DNA of 64,000 bases from positions 186,001 through 250,000 of the forward strand of contig CAKPIA010000001.1 of assembly GCA_934162205.1 (NCBI GenBank), in the 5' to 3' direction. Shown here in pieces: positions 26,470 to 35,312 of this stretch; the first letter of the stretch is position 1, and each line of letters opens with the position of its first letter. The translations under genes were made by a program, and so were the position numbers. Under the pieces are notes generated by a model, which did no database searches, had not been told where the DNA came from, and was given only the letters and a program-made list of their open reading frames with translations. The DNA comes from an uncultured Clostridia bacterium (GTDB lineage Bacteria > Bacillota > Clostridia > TANB77 > CAG-508).

Positions 26470-27947
26470 TATCTTGCACCTCCCTTGTATTCTGGTTTGT
26501 AATTTTCTCTAAATTTAATTTCTTTTTCAAATGTATATGCAGTATTTAATATTGTTTCTTCACAGAATTTATTTCCTATTAACTGCATTCCTATTGGCAT
26601 TCCTTGACTATCTACTCCACATGGAATTGATATTCCTGGAAGACCTGCAATATTAACAGAAACTGTACAAATATCTGCTAAATACATTTCTAATGGATTT
26701 CCTGACTTTTCTCCTATTCCAAATGCAACTGTTGGTGATGTTGGAGTAAGTATTACATCATAATTTTCAAATACTTCGTTAAATTTATTTGTTACTAATG
26801 TACGTACTTGTTGTGCTTTTTTGTAATATGCATCATAATATCCAGAAGACAATACATATGTTCCAAGAATAATTCTTCTTTTTACTTCGTCTCCAAATCC
26901 TTCACTTCTTGATTTTTTGTATATATCTTTTAAACTTTTAAATTCTGGTGTTCTGTATGTATATCTAATTCCATCAAATCTACCTAAGTTTGAACTTGCT
27001 TCTGCACATGCAATTATATAATATGTTGCTAATGCATATTCAGCAATATCTAATGATACTTCTTCTACTTCGGCTCCTAATTTTTTATATGTTTCTACTG
27101 CTTTCATCAAAGAATCTTTTACTTCTTGGTTTATTCCTTCTCCAAAGAATTCTTTTGGTATAGCTATTTTCAATCCTTTAACATTTCCTGTAAGAGCTTT
27201 TACATAGTCTTTTTTAGGCATATTAACAGATGTTGTATCTCTTTCATCATGTCCTGCTATTAAATTTAAAAGTATTGCACTATCTGTAACATCTTTTGTT
27301 ATAGGTCCTATTTGATCAAGTGATGATGCAAATGCAACTAGTCCATATCTTGAAACTAATCCATATGTTGGTTTTAATCCAACTACACCACAAAAACTTG
27401 ATGGTTGTCTTATTGATCCACCTGTATCACTTCCTAATGCCCATGGTACCATATTTGATGCTACTGCTGCAGCACTACCTCCTGATGAACCTCCTGGTAC
27501 TTTATCTAAATTCCAAGGGTTTCTTGTTTTTTTGAAATATGATGTTTCTGTTGATCCTCCCATTGCGAATTCATCCATATTTAGTTTTCCTAAATCTATC
27601 ATATTTTCGTTATTTAATTTTTCTATTACTGTTGCATCATATGGTGATACAAAATTTTCTAACATTCTTGAAGAACATGTTGTTTTTATTCCTTTTGTGC
27701 ATAAATTATCTTTTATTCCTATTGGAATTCCAGCTAATTCTCCTGTTATTTCTCCTTTTTCTATTTTTTCTTGTATTTCTTTTGATTTTTTTATTGCTTC
27801 ATCTGTTAATGTTGTTACAAATGCTTGTACATCTTTTTCTTTTTCATTTATTCTGTCTGTATATGCTTTTGTTATTTCTGTTACTGTTATTTCGTTATTT
27901 TTTAATTTTTCTTGTAATTCGTGTACTGTTAATTCTGTAATATCCAT
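26469..27947 (-). CDS. gatA: Asp-tRNA(Asn)/Glu-tRNA(Gln) amidotransferase subunit A
   Basis: Glutaminase subunit of GatCAB supplying ammonia. The amidase signature is complete: GIPIGIKDNLC with the catalytic Lys near 79, GGSSGGSAAAVASN with the cis-Ser and nucleophile Ser region near 154-168, and GSDTGGSIRQP. Length 492 is normal. It is the middle gene of the operon, separated from gatC by an unusual array of 77-bp repeats. Confidence 0.97.
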   Translation of the reverse strand: MDITELTVHELQEKLKNNEITVTEITKAYTDRINEKEKDVQAFVTTLTDEAIKKSKEIQEKIEKGEITGELAGIPIGIKDNLCTKGIKTTCSSRMLENFVSPYDATVIEKLNNENMIDLGKLNMDEFAMGGSTETSYFKKTRNPWNLDKVPGGSSGGSAAAVASNMVPWALGSDTGGSIRQPSSFCGVVGLKPTYGLVSRYGLVAFASSLDQIGPITKDVTDSAILLNLIAGHDERDTTSVNMPKKDYVKALTGNVKGLKIAIPKEFFGEGINQEVKDSLMKAVETYKKLGAEVEEVSLDIAEYALATYYIIACAEASSNLGRFDGIRYTYRTPEFKSLKDIYKKSRSEGFGDEVKRRIILGTYVLSSGYYDAYYKKAQQVRTLVTNKFNEVFENYDVILTPTSPTVAFGIGEKSGNPLEMYLADICTVSVNIAGLPGISIPCGVDSQGMPIGMQLIGNKFCEETILNTAYTFEKEIKFRENYKPEYKGGAR

Positions 27948-27973
27948 TATTTTACCTCCTTGTTTTTTATGAC

Positions 27974-28238
27974 TCGCTCAATTGCATCTTTAATCCGTAT
28001 TTCTCAAAATCACCTATTTATCATTTTTTTTTAATGATTACAATTTCGCTTCGCTCAATTGCATCTTTAATCCGTAAACCTCAAAATCACCTATTTATCA
28101 TTTTTTTTAATGATTACAATTTCGCTTCGCTCAATTGCATCTTTAATCCGTATTTCTCAAAATCGCCTATTTATCATTTTCTTTTAATGATTACAATTTC
28201 GCTTCGCTCAATTGCATCTTTAATCCGTAAACCTCAAA
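27974..28238. repeat. 77-bp tandem repeat array between gatC and gatA
   Basis: Units start at 27974, 28051, 28127 and 28204 (periods 77, 76, 77), three complete and one partial. Each contains GCTCAATTGCATC, TTTAATCCGTA and an ATCATT/T-run/AATGAT hairpin. A 6-base variable block alternates between units (ATTTCT in 1 and 3, AAACCT in 2 and 4), so the array looks like duplication of a 153-bp dimer. There is no convincing coding frame. It separates two genes of one operon. Confidence 0.85.
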
Positions 28239-28254
28239 TGTCTACTAGACATTT
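28236..28254. repeat. Palindrome at the end of the 77-bp array
   Basis: AAATGTCTA C TAGACATTT, 9-bp perfect arms, between the last repeat and the gatC stop. Confidence 0.6.
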
Positions 28255-28265
28255 TCGGTAACGGC

Positions 28266-28550
28266 TTAAAGAACTTTAGGGATTTTGAACATATTTTGTT
28301 CTGGGTTTATTGCGTTTTTTAGTAATGCTTCGTTGTCTTTAAATATTTTTATTTCGTCTTTTCTAAATACGTTTTTTGCTTCGTTTGCTCCTACTGTTAT
28401 GTCTAATCCTTCTACTGGAGCATTGTTTACTATGTTTGCAAAGTTTAATATATCTTGTAAATTTGTCTGATATTTTTCAATCTCATTTTCTTCTAAATTT
28501 AGATGTGCTAAATTTGCTATGTGTAAAATTTCTTCTTTACTTACTTGCAT
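28266..28550 (-). CDS. gatC: Asp-tRNA(Asn)/Glu-tRNA(Gln) amidotransferase subunit C
   Basis: 94-residue stabilising subunit that wraps GatA and GatB. It shows the family pattern: VSKEEILHIANLAHLNLEE near the start, LQDILNFANIVNNAPVEG in the middle and a C-terminal FKIPKVL, with the usual Arg-Lys-Asp (FRKDE). First gene of gatCAB, with an AAGGAG site. Confidence 0.95.
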   Translation of the reverse strand: MQVSKEEILHIANLAHLNLEENEIEKYQTNLQDILNFANIVNNAPVEGLDITVGANEAKNVFRKDEIKIFKDNEALLKNAINPEQNMFKIPKVL

Positions 28551-28580
28551 GTAATCATCTCCTTATTCAATTTGCGTCTT

Positions 28581-28609
28581 ATTATATACTTTTTTTAGTA
28601 AAAAAACAA
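28581..28609 (-). promoter_or_regulatory. Promoter of gatCAB
   Basis: Minus-strand TTGTTT, 17 bp, TATAAT. Confidence 0.55.
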
Positions 28610-28631
28610 GTAATATATATTAATTATTCAC

Positions 28632-28666
28632 AAAAATACCATGATTTATATAATCATGGTATTTTT
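28632..28666 (-). terminator. Terminator of the zeta-toxin unit
   Basis: Perfect 15-bp stem AAAAATACCATGATT with a 5-nt loop, directly after the toxin stop. Confidence 0.8.
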
Positions 28667-29557
28667 CTATTCTCTTTCTATATCATCTTTTTTTTTATAA
28701 TTTTGATGCAATTGTTCTATTTTTTCTAATATTATTCTTTCCTCATCTGTTATTTTTTTACTTTGCATAAGTTTTAACAATTTATCATAATATTCTTCAA
28801 AATGCTCATTTGCATGTTTTTCATCTTCTACTCTTCCGCCAAATACTGCATATTTTGCATTTGGAAATCTTCCCATCTGAATTTCTTTGCTGTCATATAT
28901 TTTTATTGGTTCACTTGGCTTTAAGCCTCTTTTAAATATTTCTACTCCTGAAATAATATCCGATTTTTCTATTAAATCTATTGTTTCTGGCATATTGTTA
29001 TATGTTTCATAAAAATGGTTTGGTGTAACTAATCTTCCCCATCCTATTGATGTAACTTCTGCTTCGTATCTTTCTAAAATTGACATTAAACAATTTAATT
29101 CATTTACAGCCATTCCTCTAACAACAACTTCATAATTAGGCATTTTTTCTTTTATTGTATCTAATATTTTTGCATTTCTTCCTGTTCCTTCAAAAATAAC
29201 ATTATATCCTTCACTCAATGCATAATTAAATAGATCACTTGTCCATGTATTACTTTCTTGATCTGTTACTTTTGTATAATATTGTGGATACAATCTAGCA
29301 ATTTCATCTATTTGTGGATGAAATGGTTTTAATTCATCACTATTTATTATAACAACATTATTATCTAAAAATTGTTCGTATCCATAACTATTTAATCCTG
29401 TTTTTCCTGATGCTGGAGGTGCAATATCAATAATGGCCTTTGGTTTTTCTACTGGAAATTTTCCATATAACATTATCTTTCTTATTTCTTTTGCTATTTC
29501 ATTATGTTTTTCTTCAGTTAACTTATATTTTTCTTTAATTTTTTCTAAACTTTCCAT
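28667..29557 (-). CDS. Zeta-toxin-family kinase
   Basis: 296 residues with a P-loop APPASGKTGLNS near 47-58, a following INSDELKPFHP and EGTGRN near 123-128. This fits zeta toxins, which phosphorylate UDP-N-acetylglucosamine and block wall synthesis. The C-terminal 100 residues are charged and helical. It sits 4 bp after a 72-codon gene that is the natural antitoxin candidate. A housekeeping kinase role cannot be excluded from sequence alone. Confidence 0.75.
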   Translation of the reverse strand: MESLEKIKEKYKLTEEKHNEIAKEIRKIMLYGKFPVEKPKAIIDIAPPASGKTGLNSYGYEQFLDNNVVIINSDELKPFHPQIDEIARLYPQYYTKVTDQESNTWTSDLFNYALSEGYNVIFEGTGRNAKILDTIKEKMPNYEVVVRGMAVNELNCLMSILERYEAEVTSIGWGRLVTPNHFYETYNNMPETIDLIEKSDIISGVEIFKRGLKPSEPIKIYDSKEIQMGRFPNAKYAVFGGRVEDEKHANEHFEEYYDKLLKLMQSKKITDEERIILEKIEQLHQNYKKKDDIERE

Positions 29558-29561
29558 TATT

Positions 29562-29780
29562 TTATTTCCCCTCTATATTTTTTCTAACTTCTGGTCCATA
29601 TACATTTATTATTTTATCTAATATTTGTTCATTACCAGAATACATTAAACTTCTTGCATTTAACAATTCTTGCATTTCTTTATCTTCTGTTGTTAATCCT
29701 TTTTTTGATGCATCTGCTATTTTTGATGATAGTATTTCTAATGCAACTTCTAATTTTGAATTTAAACTCATTTCTTCCAT
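29562..29780 (-). CDS. Small helical protein, probable antitoxin of the zeta-like toxin
   Basis: 72 residues, predicted all-helical, with an acidic KGLTTEDKEMQELL centre and no recognised DNA-binding motif. It precedes the zeta-like gene by 4 bp under one promoter, the classical order for antitoxin then toxin. Similarity to the epsilon antitoxin is not obvious; the call rests on context. Confidence 0.55.
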   Translation of the reverse strand: MEEMSLNSKLEVALEILSSKIADASKKGLTTEDKEMQELLNARSLMYSGNEQILDKIINVYGPEVRKNIEGK

Positions 29781-29810
29781 TTTTTAAATCCTTTCTCATT
29801 TTTCTTAGCT

Positions 29811-29839
29811 ATTATACCATTTATTAATACTTTTGTAAA
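29811..29839 (-). promoter_or_regulatory. Promoter of the toxin-antitoxin-like pair
   Basis: Minus-strand TTTACA, 17 bp, TATAAT with TG extension. Confidence 0.6.
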
Positions 29840-29844
29840 TTATA

Positions 29845-31821
29845 TTACTTTATTTTTGATACTTTTTCTTTTACCATTCCACTTTTATAGGCTTCTAGTA
29901 ATTTTTCTAAATCTTCAATTTGTTCTCTTAATTCTCTTCCTATATCAGTATCATTTATTCTTTTTCTTTCTACTTTTTCTACAATTCTTGTAAATGAATG
30001 TAAATCTGTTTCTTTAATTATTGCATCTTCTGTTGAAGTAAATGGTTCATGTTCTGCTAATGTTAATCCATAAGAACTATATATTAAAGTATATCCTGCT
30101 ATTCCAGTTACTTTTTGATAAGATTTTGATAATCCCCCATCTATTATTAATAATTTTCCATTTGCTTTTATTGGGCTTTCACCTTTTCCTAATTTAACTG
30201 GTACATGGCCAGATATTATATGTCCATTTTCTTTGTTAATTCCAAACTCTTCTAATATTTTTATACATTGATCTTCATTTTCTGAAAGTGTATAAAATGC
30301 ATTTTTTACTTCTTCTCTTAAAGTTTTATCATCTAAAAAGTATCTTTCAAATGTCTTCATTGCATTTTTACAAAAGATTGGTGAATTTGCGCCACACCAT
30401 AAATACCATAAATAATCTTCACCATATTTTCTGTCCTCTGAATCTTTATCTGCAAAATAACCTTGTCTTGCAATTCTTTCTATATAATCTAAATATTTTT
30501 TTCCTTTAAGGTGTTCACCTTTTATTGTTCCAGATATAAAATTCCCTTCTGAATCCATTGGTATGCAACCATGTATTAACAAATTATCATTGTACACTTT
30601 ATAGATATTACCTTTTGCATATAAAAATTTTATATGTTCTTGTAATTTTTCACTATTTTCAAATCCTTTTACTAATTTATTTACAACATTTAATTCTTTT
30701 TCTGTTAATTTATATGGATCTTTAGGATCTATTGTTGGAAAATATTTATCTTTTAGCTTATATTTTTTACCACATAATTCTATTTCATATGTTTCATAAT
30801 TTATTTTATCTAACAATAGCCTATCTTCCATATTAAATTCTAGATTTCTTTTTATTACTTCTGCCTCTAACTTAAATTGAATTATAGCAACTGCTTTTTG
30901 TATTTTTGTTAATAAATCAATATCTGCTTTATTTTCAATTTTTTCTGAATTCTGTGGCTTAAATATATCTCCATTTTCTTTTGAATATTCCTCCATTGCA
31001 AATTCTGTTAATGGTCTTATATTAATTCCATATCCGTCTTCTAATATATCTAAATTATTATATCTAGCACAAATTCTTAAAACATTAAATACACATGCAG
31101 GACTACCACTTGCAGCTCCCATCCATATAATATCATGATTTCCCCATTGTATATCTATTGAATGATACTTCATTAATTCATCTATTATAATATGTGGACC
31201 AGGTCCTCTATCATATATATCTCCTATTATATGTAAATGGTCAACAGCTAATCTTTGAATTAATTTTGAGATTGCAATTATAAATGCATCTGCTCTATCT
31301 AAATCTATTATTGTATTTATTATTTGATTATAATAATATTCTTTGTTATATGAATTATCATTTGCATGTAATAATTCATCTATAATATATTCATAATCTT
31401 TTGGCATAGCTTTCCTTACTTTAGATCTACTATATTTAGAAGCAACTACTTTACATATTTCTATTAGTCTATATAAAGTTATTTTATAATATTCATTTAA
31501 ATCTGTTGTTTCTTTTTTTATTAATGCTAATTTTTCCTCTGGATAATATATTAATGTTGCTAACTTTCTTTTTTCTTCACTTGTCATGCAGGTATCAAAT
31601 GTTTCATCAATTTTAGTTTTAATAACTCCTGATGCATTTTTTAATATATGTAAAAATGACTCATATTCACCATGTAAATCACTCAAAAAATGTTCTGTAC
31701 CTTTGGGTAAGTTTAATATTGCCTTTAAATTTATTATTTCTGTACACACATGCTGTATTGTAGGAAATTTTTCTGATAATAAGTTTAAATATTTTAATTC
31801 TTCTTCATTATAATTTATCAT
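29845..31821 (-). CDS. fbp: Fructose-1,6-bisphosphatase class III
   Basis: Gluconeogenic enzyme of the Firmicute-specific, metallophosphatase-fold class. The 658 residues include FLSDLHGEYESFLH near 42, HIIGDIYDRGPGPH near 197 and WGNHDIIWMG near 221, the metal-binding motifs, and GHVPVK and DGGLSKSYQ near the C-terminus. Length agrees with class III enzymes. A single-gene unit with its own promoter. Confidence 0.95.
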   Translation of the reverse strand: MINYNEEELKYLNLLSEKFPTIQHVCTEIINLKAILNLPKGTEHFLSDLHGEYESFLHILKNASGVIKTKIDETFDTCMTSEEKRKLATLIYYPEEKLALIKKETTDLNEYYKITLYRLIEICKVVASKYSRSKVRKAMPKDYEYIIDELLHANDNSYNKEYYYNQIINTIIDLDRADAFIIAISKLIQRLAVDHLHIIGDIYDRGPGPHIIIDELMKYHSIDIQWGNHDIIWMGAASGSPACVFNVLRICARYNNLDILEDGYGINIRPLTEFAMEEYSKENGDIFKPQNSEKIENKADIDLLTKIQKAVAIIQFKLEAEVIKRNLEFNMEDRLLLDKINYETYEIELCGKKYKLKDKYFPTIDPKDPYKLTEKELNVVNKLVKGFENSEKLQEHIKFLYAKGNIYKVYNDNLLIHGCIPMDSEGNFISGTIKGEHLKGKKYLDYIERIARQGYFADKDSEDRKYGEDYLWYLWCGANSPIFCKNAMKTFERYFLDDKTLREEVKNAFYTLSENEDQCIKILEEFGINKENGHIISGHVPVKLGKGESPIKANGKLLIIDGGLSKSYQKVTGIAGYTLIYSSYGLTLAEHEPFTSTEDAIIKETDLHSFTRIVEKVERKRINDTDIGRELREQIEDLEKLLEAYKSGMVKEKVSKIK

Positions 31822-31852
31822 TTTATTCCTCCTAATAATTAATTATTTTTGT

Positions 31853-31881
31853 ATTATATATTATTATATTTATTTTTGCAA
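31853..31881 (-). promoter_or_regulatory. Promoter of fbp
   Basis: Minus-strand TTGCAA, 17 bp, TATAAT. Confidence 0.6.
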
Positions 31882-31943
31882 TAATTATTAATTTACTAAT
31901 AAATTTTTTACAATTGACCAAACGGTTTGAATTCAAGTTTTTC

Positions 31944-31972
31944 TTGACATTCAATCCTAATAGGAATATACT
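31944..31972 (+). promoter_or_regulatory. Promoter of porGDAB with operator-like palindromes
   Basis: TTGACA, exactly 17 bp, TATACT. A perfect TCCTA-A-TAGGA palindrome lies in the spacer (31956-31966), and CAAAC-G-GTTTG and TTGAATTCAA lie just upstream, so a regulator site is likely but unproven. Confidence 0.7.
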
Positions 31973-32003
31973 TTTAAATATATAAAAAAAGGAGGCTAAA
32001 CAC

Positions 32004-32582
32004 ATGAATAACTTAATTGAAATTAGATGGCATGGTAGAGGCGGTCAAGGTGCAAAAACAGCTTCACTACTACTTGCTGACGCAGCTTTTAATACTGGTA
32101 AATATATTCAAGGATTTCCTGAATATGGGCCAGAAAGAATGGGAGCACCAATTACTGCTTATAACCGTATTAGTAATACACCTATAACAATTCATAGTAA
32201 TATATATGAACCAGATTATGTTGTAGTTGTTGATGATACTTTATTAGAATCTGTTGATGTAACATCTGGTTTAAAAGAAGATGGTGCAATTGTTATTAAT
32301 ACAACTAAATCAGCAGAATATCTAAAAAAAGCTTTAAAAGGATATAAAGGTAATATATATACAATTGATGCAAGAAAAGTATCTATGGAAACATTAGGAA
32401 AATATTTTCCAAATACTCCTATGCTTGCTGCAATAGTTAAAGTAAGCAAAGTCATGACAGATGAAGAACTTTTAGCAGATATGCAAAGTTCATTTAAACA
32501 CAAATTTGCTAAAAAACCAGAAGTAATAGAAGGAAATATGAAAGCTTTAGAACTTGCATTAAAAGAAGTTAAGAAGATATAG
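32004..32582 (+). CDS. porG: 2-oxoacid:ferredoxin oxidoreductase gamma subunit
   Basis: Subunit of the anaerobic complex that oxidatively decarboxylates pyruvate (or a related 2-oxoacid) to acyl-CoA with reduced ferredoxin. The 192 residues begin with IEIRWHGRGGQGAKTAS, the POR gamma signature. First gene of a gamma-delta-alpha-beta operon with tight spacing. It ends in TAG, 14 bp before porD. Confidence 0.95.
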   Translation: MNNLIEIRWHGRGGQGAKTASLLLADAAFNTGKYIQGFPEYGPERMGAPITAYNRISNTPITIHSNIYEPDYVVVVDDTLLESVDVTSGLKEDGAIVINTTKSAEYLKKALKGYKGNIYTIDARKVSMETLGKYFPNTPMLAAIVKVSKVMTDEELLADMQSSFKHKFAKKPEVIEGNMKALELALKEVKKI

Positions 32583-32596
32583 AAAGGATGATAAAT

Positions 32597-32899
32597 ATGA
32601 CTGAAATTAATAAAAACACACCAATTGATAAATTAACCATAGCTGGAAATATTTATGAATCTGGAAATGCAAGAGAATTTAAAACTGGTGATTGGAGAAG
32701 TTTACGTCCAATTTTTCACGAAGAAAAATGTAAACAATGTGGACTTTGTTTTCCTGTTTGTCCAGAAAATTCTATTCCTGTTTGTAAAGAAACTTTAAAA
32801 AGAACAGATTTTGATTTAGACTTTTGCAAAGGATGTGGAGTTTGTGCTAAAGTTTGTCCTTTTAACGCAATAGAAATGGTTGACGAAGGTGAAGAATAA
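32597..32899 (+). CDS. porD: 2-oxoacid:ferredoxin oxidoreductase delta subunit (2[4Fe-4S] ferredoxin)
   Basis: 100-residue electron-transfer subunit with two CxxCxxCxxxCP clusters: CKQCGLCFPVCP and CKGCGVCAKVCP. I use the ATG at 32597 because AAAGG is 9 nt upstream; the ATG at 32588 directly abuts that site. It carries electrons from the beta subunit to soluble ferredoxin. Confidence 0.95.
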   Translation: MTEINKNTPIDKLTIAGNIYESGNAREFKTGDWRSLRPIFHEEKCKQCGLCFPVCPENSIPVCKETLKRTDFDLDFCKGCGVCAKVCPFNAIEMVDEGEE

Positions 32900-32923
32900 T
32901 TAATATAGAAAGGTTTTGATAAA

Positions 32924-34105
32924 ATGAGTATAAGAGAACGTTTAAGTGGTAACGAAGCTGCTGCTATAGCAATGAAGCAAATAAACCCAGACGTTGTTGC
33001 TGCATTTCCTATAACACCATCTACAGAAATACCACAATATTTTTCTACATTTGTTGCAAATGGTACAGTAGATACAGAATTTGTTGCGGTAGAAAGTGAA
33101 CACAGTGCAATGAGTGCATGTATTGGTGCAGAAGCTGCTGGTTCTAGAGCAATGACAGCAACATCTGCTAATGGTTTGTCTTTAATGTGGGAAATGATTT
33201 ATATAGCATCTAGTTTAAGATTACCTATTGTAATGTCATTAGTTAATAGAGCTGTATCTGGACCTCTTAACATACATAATGATCATTCAGATGCAATGGG
33301 AGTTAGAGATGCAGGATGGATAATGCTATTTTCTGAAAATAATCAAGAAGCTTATGACAATTTAGTTATGGCTCATAGAATTGCAGAAAATAAAGATGTT
33401 TTATTACCTTTAATGGTTTGTCAAGATGGTTTTATAACATCACATTCAATAGAAAACATTGAATTAATAGAAGATGAAAAAGTAAAAGAATTTGTTGGTT
33501 CATATAAACCAGAACATTATTTATTAAATAAAAAAGAACCAATGGCAATTGGTCCATTAGATTTACAAGCTTATTTATTTGAGCATAAAGTTCAACAAGC
33601 AGAAGCTATGAAAAATGCAAAAAAAGTTATTGAAGAAGTAGCAAAAGACTTTGAAAAAATGACTGGTAGAAAATATTCTTTCTTTGAAGAATATAAATTA
33701 GATGATGCAGAAATAGCAATTGTTTGTATGAACTCAACAGCAGGAACTACAAAATTTGTAGTAGATAATTTAAGAAAACAAGGTATTAAAGCTGGGCTTT
33801 TAAAAATACGTGTTTTCAGACCATTCCCTGCTGAAGAAGTTGCTAATGCTTTATCACATTTAAAAGCTGTTGCTGTTTTAGATAAAGCAGATTCTTTAAA
33901 TGCAGCTGGTGGAGCATTATTTGAAGATGTAGTATCTGGTATGTATGTAAATAAATCTCAAGTACCAGTAGTAAATTACATTTATGGTATTGGTGGACGT
34001 GATACAACAGCTGACCAATTAGAATCTGTATTTAATGATTTAACAGAAATCGCAAAAACTGGAAGTATAAATAATCCTTATAGATATTTAGGGTTAAAAA
34101 GATAA
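32924..34105 (+). CDS. porA: 2-oxoacid:ferredoxin oxidoreductase alpha subunit
   Basis: 393 residues with the pyrimidine-binding fold of thiamine-diphosphate enzymes: NEAAAIAMKQINPDVVAAFPITPSTE-type start, the VESEHSAMSA motif with the conserved Glu-His, SANGLSLMWEM, and a C-terminal domain ending in YRYLGLKR. Substrate (pyruvate or branched 2-oxoacid) cannot be decided by eye; pyruvate is the default for an anaerobe. Confidence 0.94.
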   Translation: MSIRERLSGNEAAAIAMKQINPDVVAAFPITPSTEIPQYFSTFVANGTVDTEFVAVESEHSAMSACIGAEAAGSRAMTATSANGLSLMWEMIYIASSLRLPIVMSLVNRAVSGPLNIHNDHSDAMGVRDAGWIMLFSENNQEAYDNLVMAHRIAENKDVLLPLMVCQDGFITSHSIENIELIEDEKVKEFVGSYKPEHYLLNKKEPMAIGPLDLQAYLFEHKVQQAEAMKNAKKVIEEVAKDFEKMTGRKYSFFEEYKLDDAEIAIVCMNSTAGTTKFVVDNLRKQGIKAGLLKIRVFRPFPAEEVANALSHLKAVAVLDKADSLNAAGGALFEDVVSGMYVNKSQVPVVNYIYGIGGRDTTADQLESVFNDLTEIAKTGSINNPYRYLGLKR

Positions 34106-34125
34106 TAAGAAAGGAATTGATATAA

Positions 34126-35076
34126 ATGGCATACAATTTAAAAGAAATTATAGCTAATAAACCTTCAAGATTTACAGAAGGACATAGAATGTGTGCTGGT
34201 TGTGGTGCCCCTCCTATTGCTAGAATGGTTTTAAGAGCTTTAAAAGAAGAAGATCATGCAGTAATTTGCGGTGCAACAGGTTGTATGGAAGTTTCTACTT
34301 TTATATATCCTTATACTGCTTGGACTGATTCATTTATACATACAGCATTTGAATGTGCTGCTGCAACAGAATCAGGAGTTGAAGCTGCTTACAAATCTTT
34401 AAAAAGACAAGGGAAGTTACCTGAAAATGAAAATACAAAATTCATTGCATTTGGTGGAGATGGTGGAACTTATGATATAGGTCTTCAAAGTCTTTCTGGT
34501 GCAATGGAAAGAGGACATGACATTACTTATGTTTGTTATGATAATGGTGCATATATGAATACTGGTATTCAACGTTCATCTGCAACACCAAAATTTGCAG
34601 ATACAACTACATCACCAGTAGGAAAAGTTTTAACAGGAAAAATGCAATCAAGAAAAGATTTAGCACAAATTATGGTTGCACATCATTTACCATATGTAGC
34701 TCAAACAATAGGAATAAATAATTTTAAAGATTTATATGAAAAATCTGAAAAAGCAATTTATACAGAAGGTCCAACATTTTTAAATGTTTTATCTCCTTGT
34801 CCTAGAGGTTGGGGATATCCTACTGACGAATTAATGACAATAAATAAACTTGCAGTAGAAACTTGTTATTGGCCTTTATATGAAGTCGTTAATGGAAAAT
34901 ATAAGATAACATATAAACCTGCAAAAAAACTTCCAATTGAAGAATTCTTAAAACCTCAAAAAAGATTTAAACATATGTTTAAACCCGGAAATGAATGGAT
35001 GATAGAAGAATTCCAAAAAGAAGTTGATGCTAGATGGCAAGAATTATTGGATTTAGAAGAAATGACTAATAAATAA
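34126..35076 (+). CDS. porB: 2-oxoacid:ferredoxin oxidoreductase beta subunit
   Basis: 316 residues binding thiamine diphosphate and one [4Fe-4S] cluster. Cys residues occur in MCAGCGAPP near the start, in CGATGCMEV, and in the C-terminal half (SPCPRGWGYP). The diphosphate-magnesium motif is GGDGGTYDIGLQSLSGA with NGAYMNTGIQRS. Last gene of the operon, followed by a strong terminator. Confidence 0.95.
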   Translation: MAYNLKEIIANKPSRFTEGHRMCAGCGAPPIARMVLRALKEEDHAVICGATGCMEVSTFIYPYTAWTDSFIHTAFECAAATESGVEAAYKSLKRQGKLPENENTKFIAFGGDGGTYDIGLQSLSGAMERGHDITYVCYDNGAYMNTGIQRSSATPKFADTTTSPVGKVLTGKMQSRKDLAQIMVAHHLPYVAQTIGINNFKDLYEKSEKAIYTEGPTFLNVLSPCPRGWGYPTDELMTINKLAVETCYWPLYEVVNGKYKITYKPAKKLPIEEFLKPQKRFKHMFKPGNEWMIEEFQKEVDARWQELLDLEEMTNK

Positions 35077-35081
35077 ATTTT

Positions 35082-35112
35082 AGAGGGGAGCACTTTATAC
35101 ATGCTTCCCTCT
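35082..35112 (+). terminator. Terminator of porGDAB
   Basis: 11-bp stem AGAGGGGAGCA with one G-T pair, 9-nt loop, T6 tail. Confidence 0.85.
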
Positions 35113-35118
35113 TTTTTA

Positions 35119-35279
35119 GAAAAACTTTTCTATAATAGAACAAAAGCGGACATTAATAATTTTTGTACTTATTAAAACATTTTGAAGTCCGCGTCTTTGT
35201 TCGTGCGTAAAATTTGCAAAGCAAATTTCTGTGCAATATATTTATATTATAGGAAGTTCGGAAAACTTTCCTATAATAT
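35119..35279. repeat. Intergenic structured element (MITE-like or RNA-like)
   Basis: The ends share a 19-bp direct repeat with two mismatches (35119-35137 and 35261-35279, ending CTATAATA), and TATTATAGGAAGTT at 35246 is also an inverted copy of the left end. Inside are a two-step inverted repeat (35138-35151 GAACAAA/GCGGAC with 35187-35202) and the palindrome AAATTTGC-AAA-GCAAATTT. There is no coding frame. It fills the space between the por terminator and the ferredoxin gene. A miniature transposon or a structured RNA are the leading ideas. Confidence 0.5.
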
Positions 35280-35286
35280 ATAAAAA

Positions 35287-35304
35287 GAGAAGATTTCTCT
35301 TCTC
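35287..35304 (-). terminator. Terminator of the lepB-holB-ricT-ferredoxin unit
   Basis: 7-bp stem GAGAAGA/TCTTCTC with a 4-nt loop; T5 follows on the minus strand. Confidence 0.6.
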
Positions 35305-35312
35305 CAAATTTA

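Noticed and set aside
27974..28238. CRISPR array
   Set aside because: The repeat unit is 77 bp and contiguous with no unique spacers; only a 6-base block alternates.
28034..28261. 75-codon plus-strand frame in the repeat array
   Set aside because: It is a by-product of the 77-bp repeats, has no ribosome site, and shows no protein-like pattern beyond repetition.
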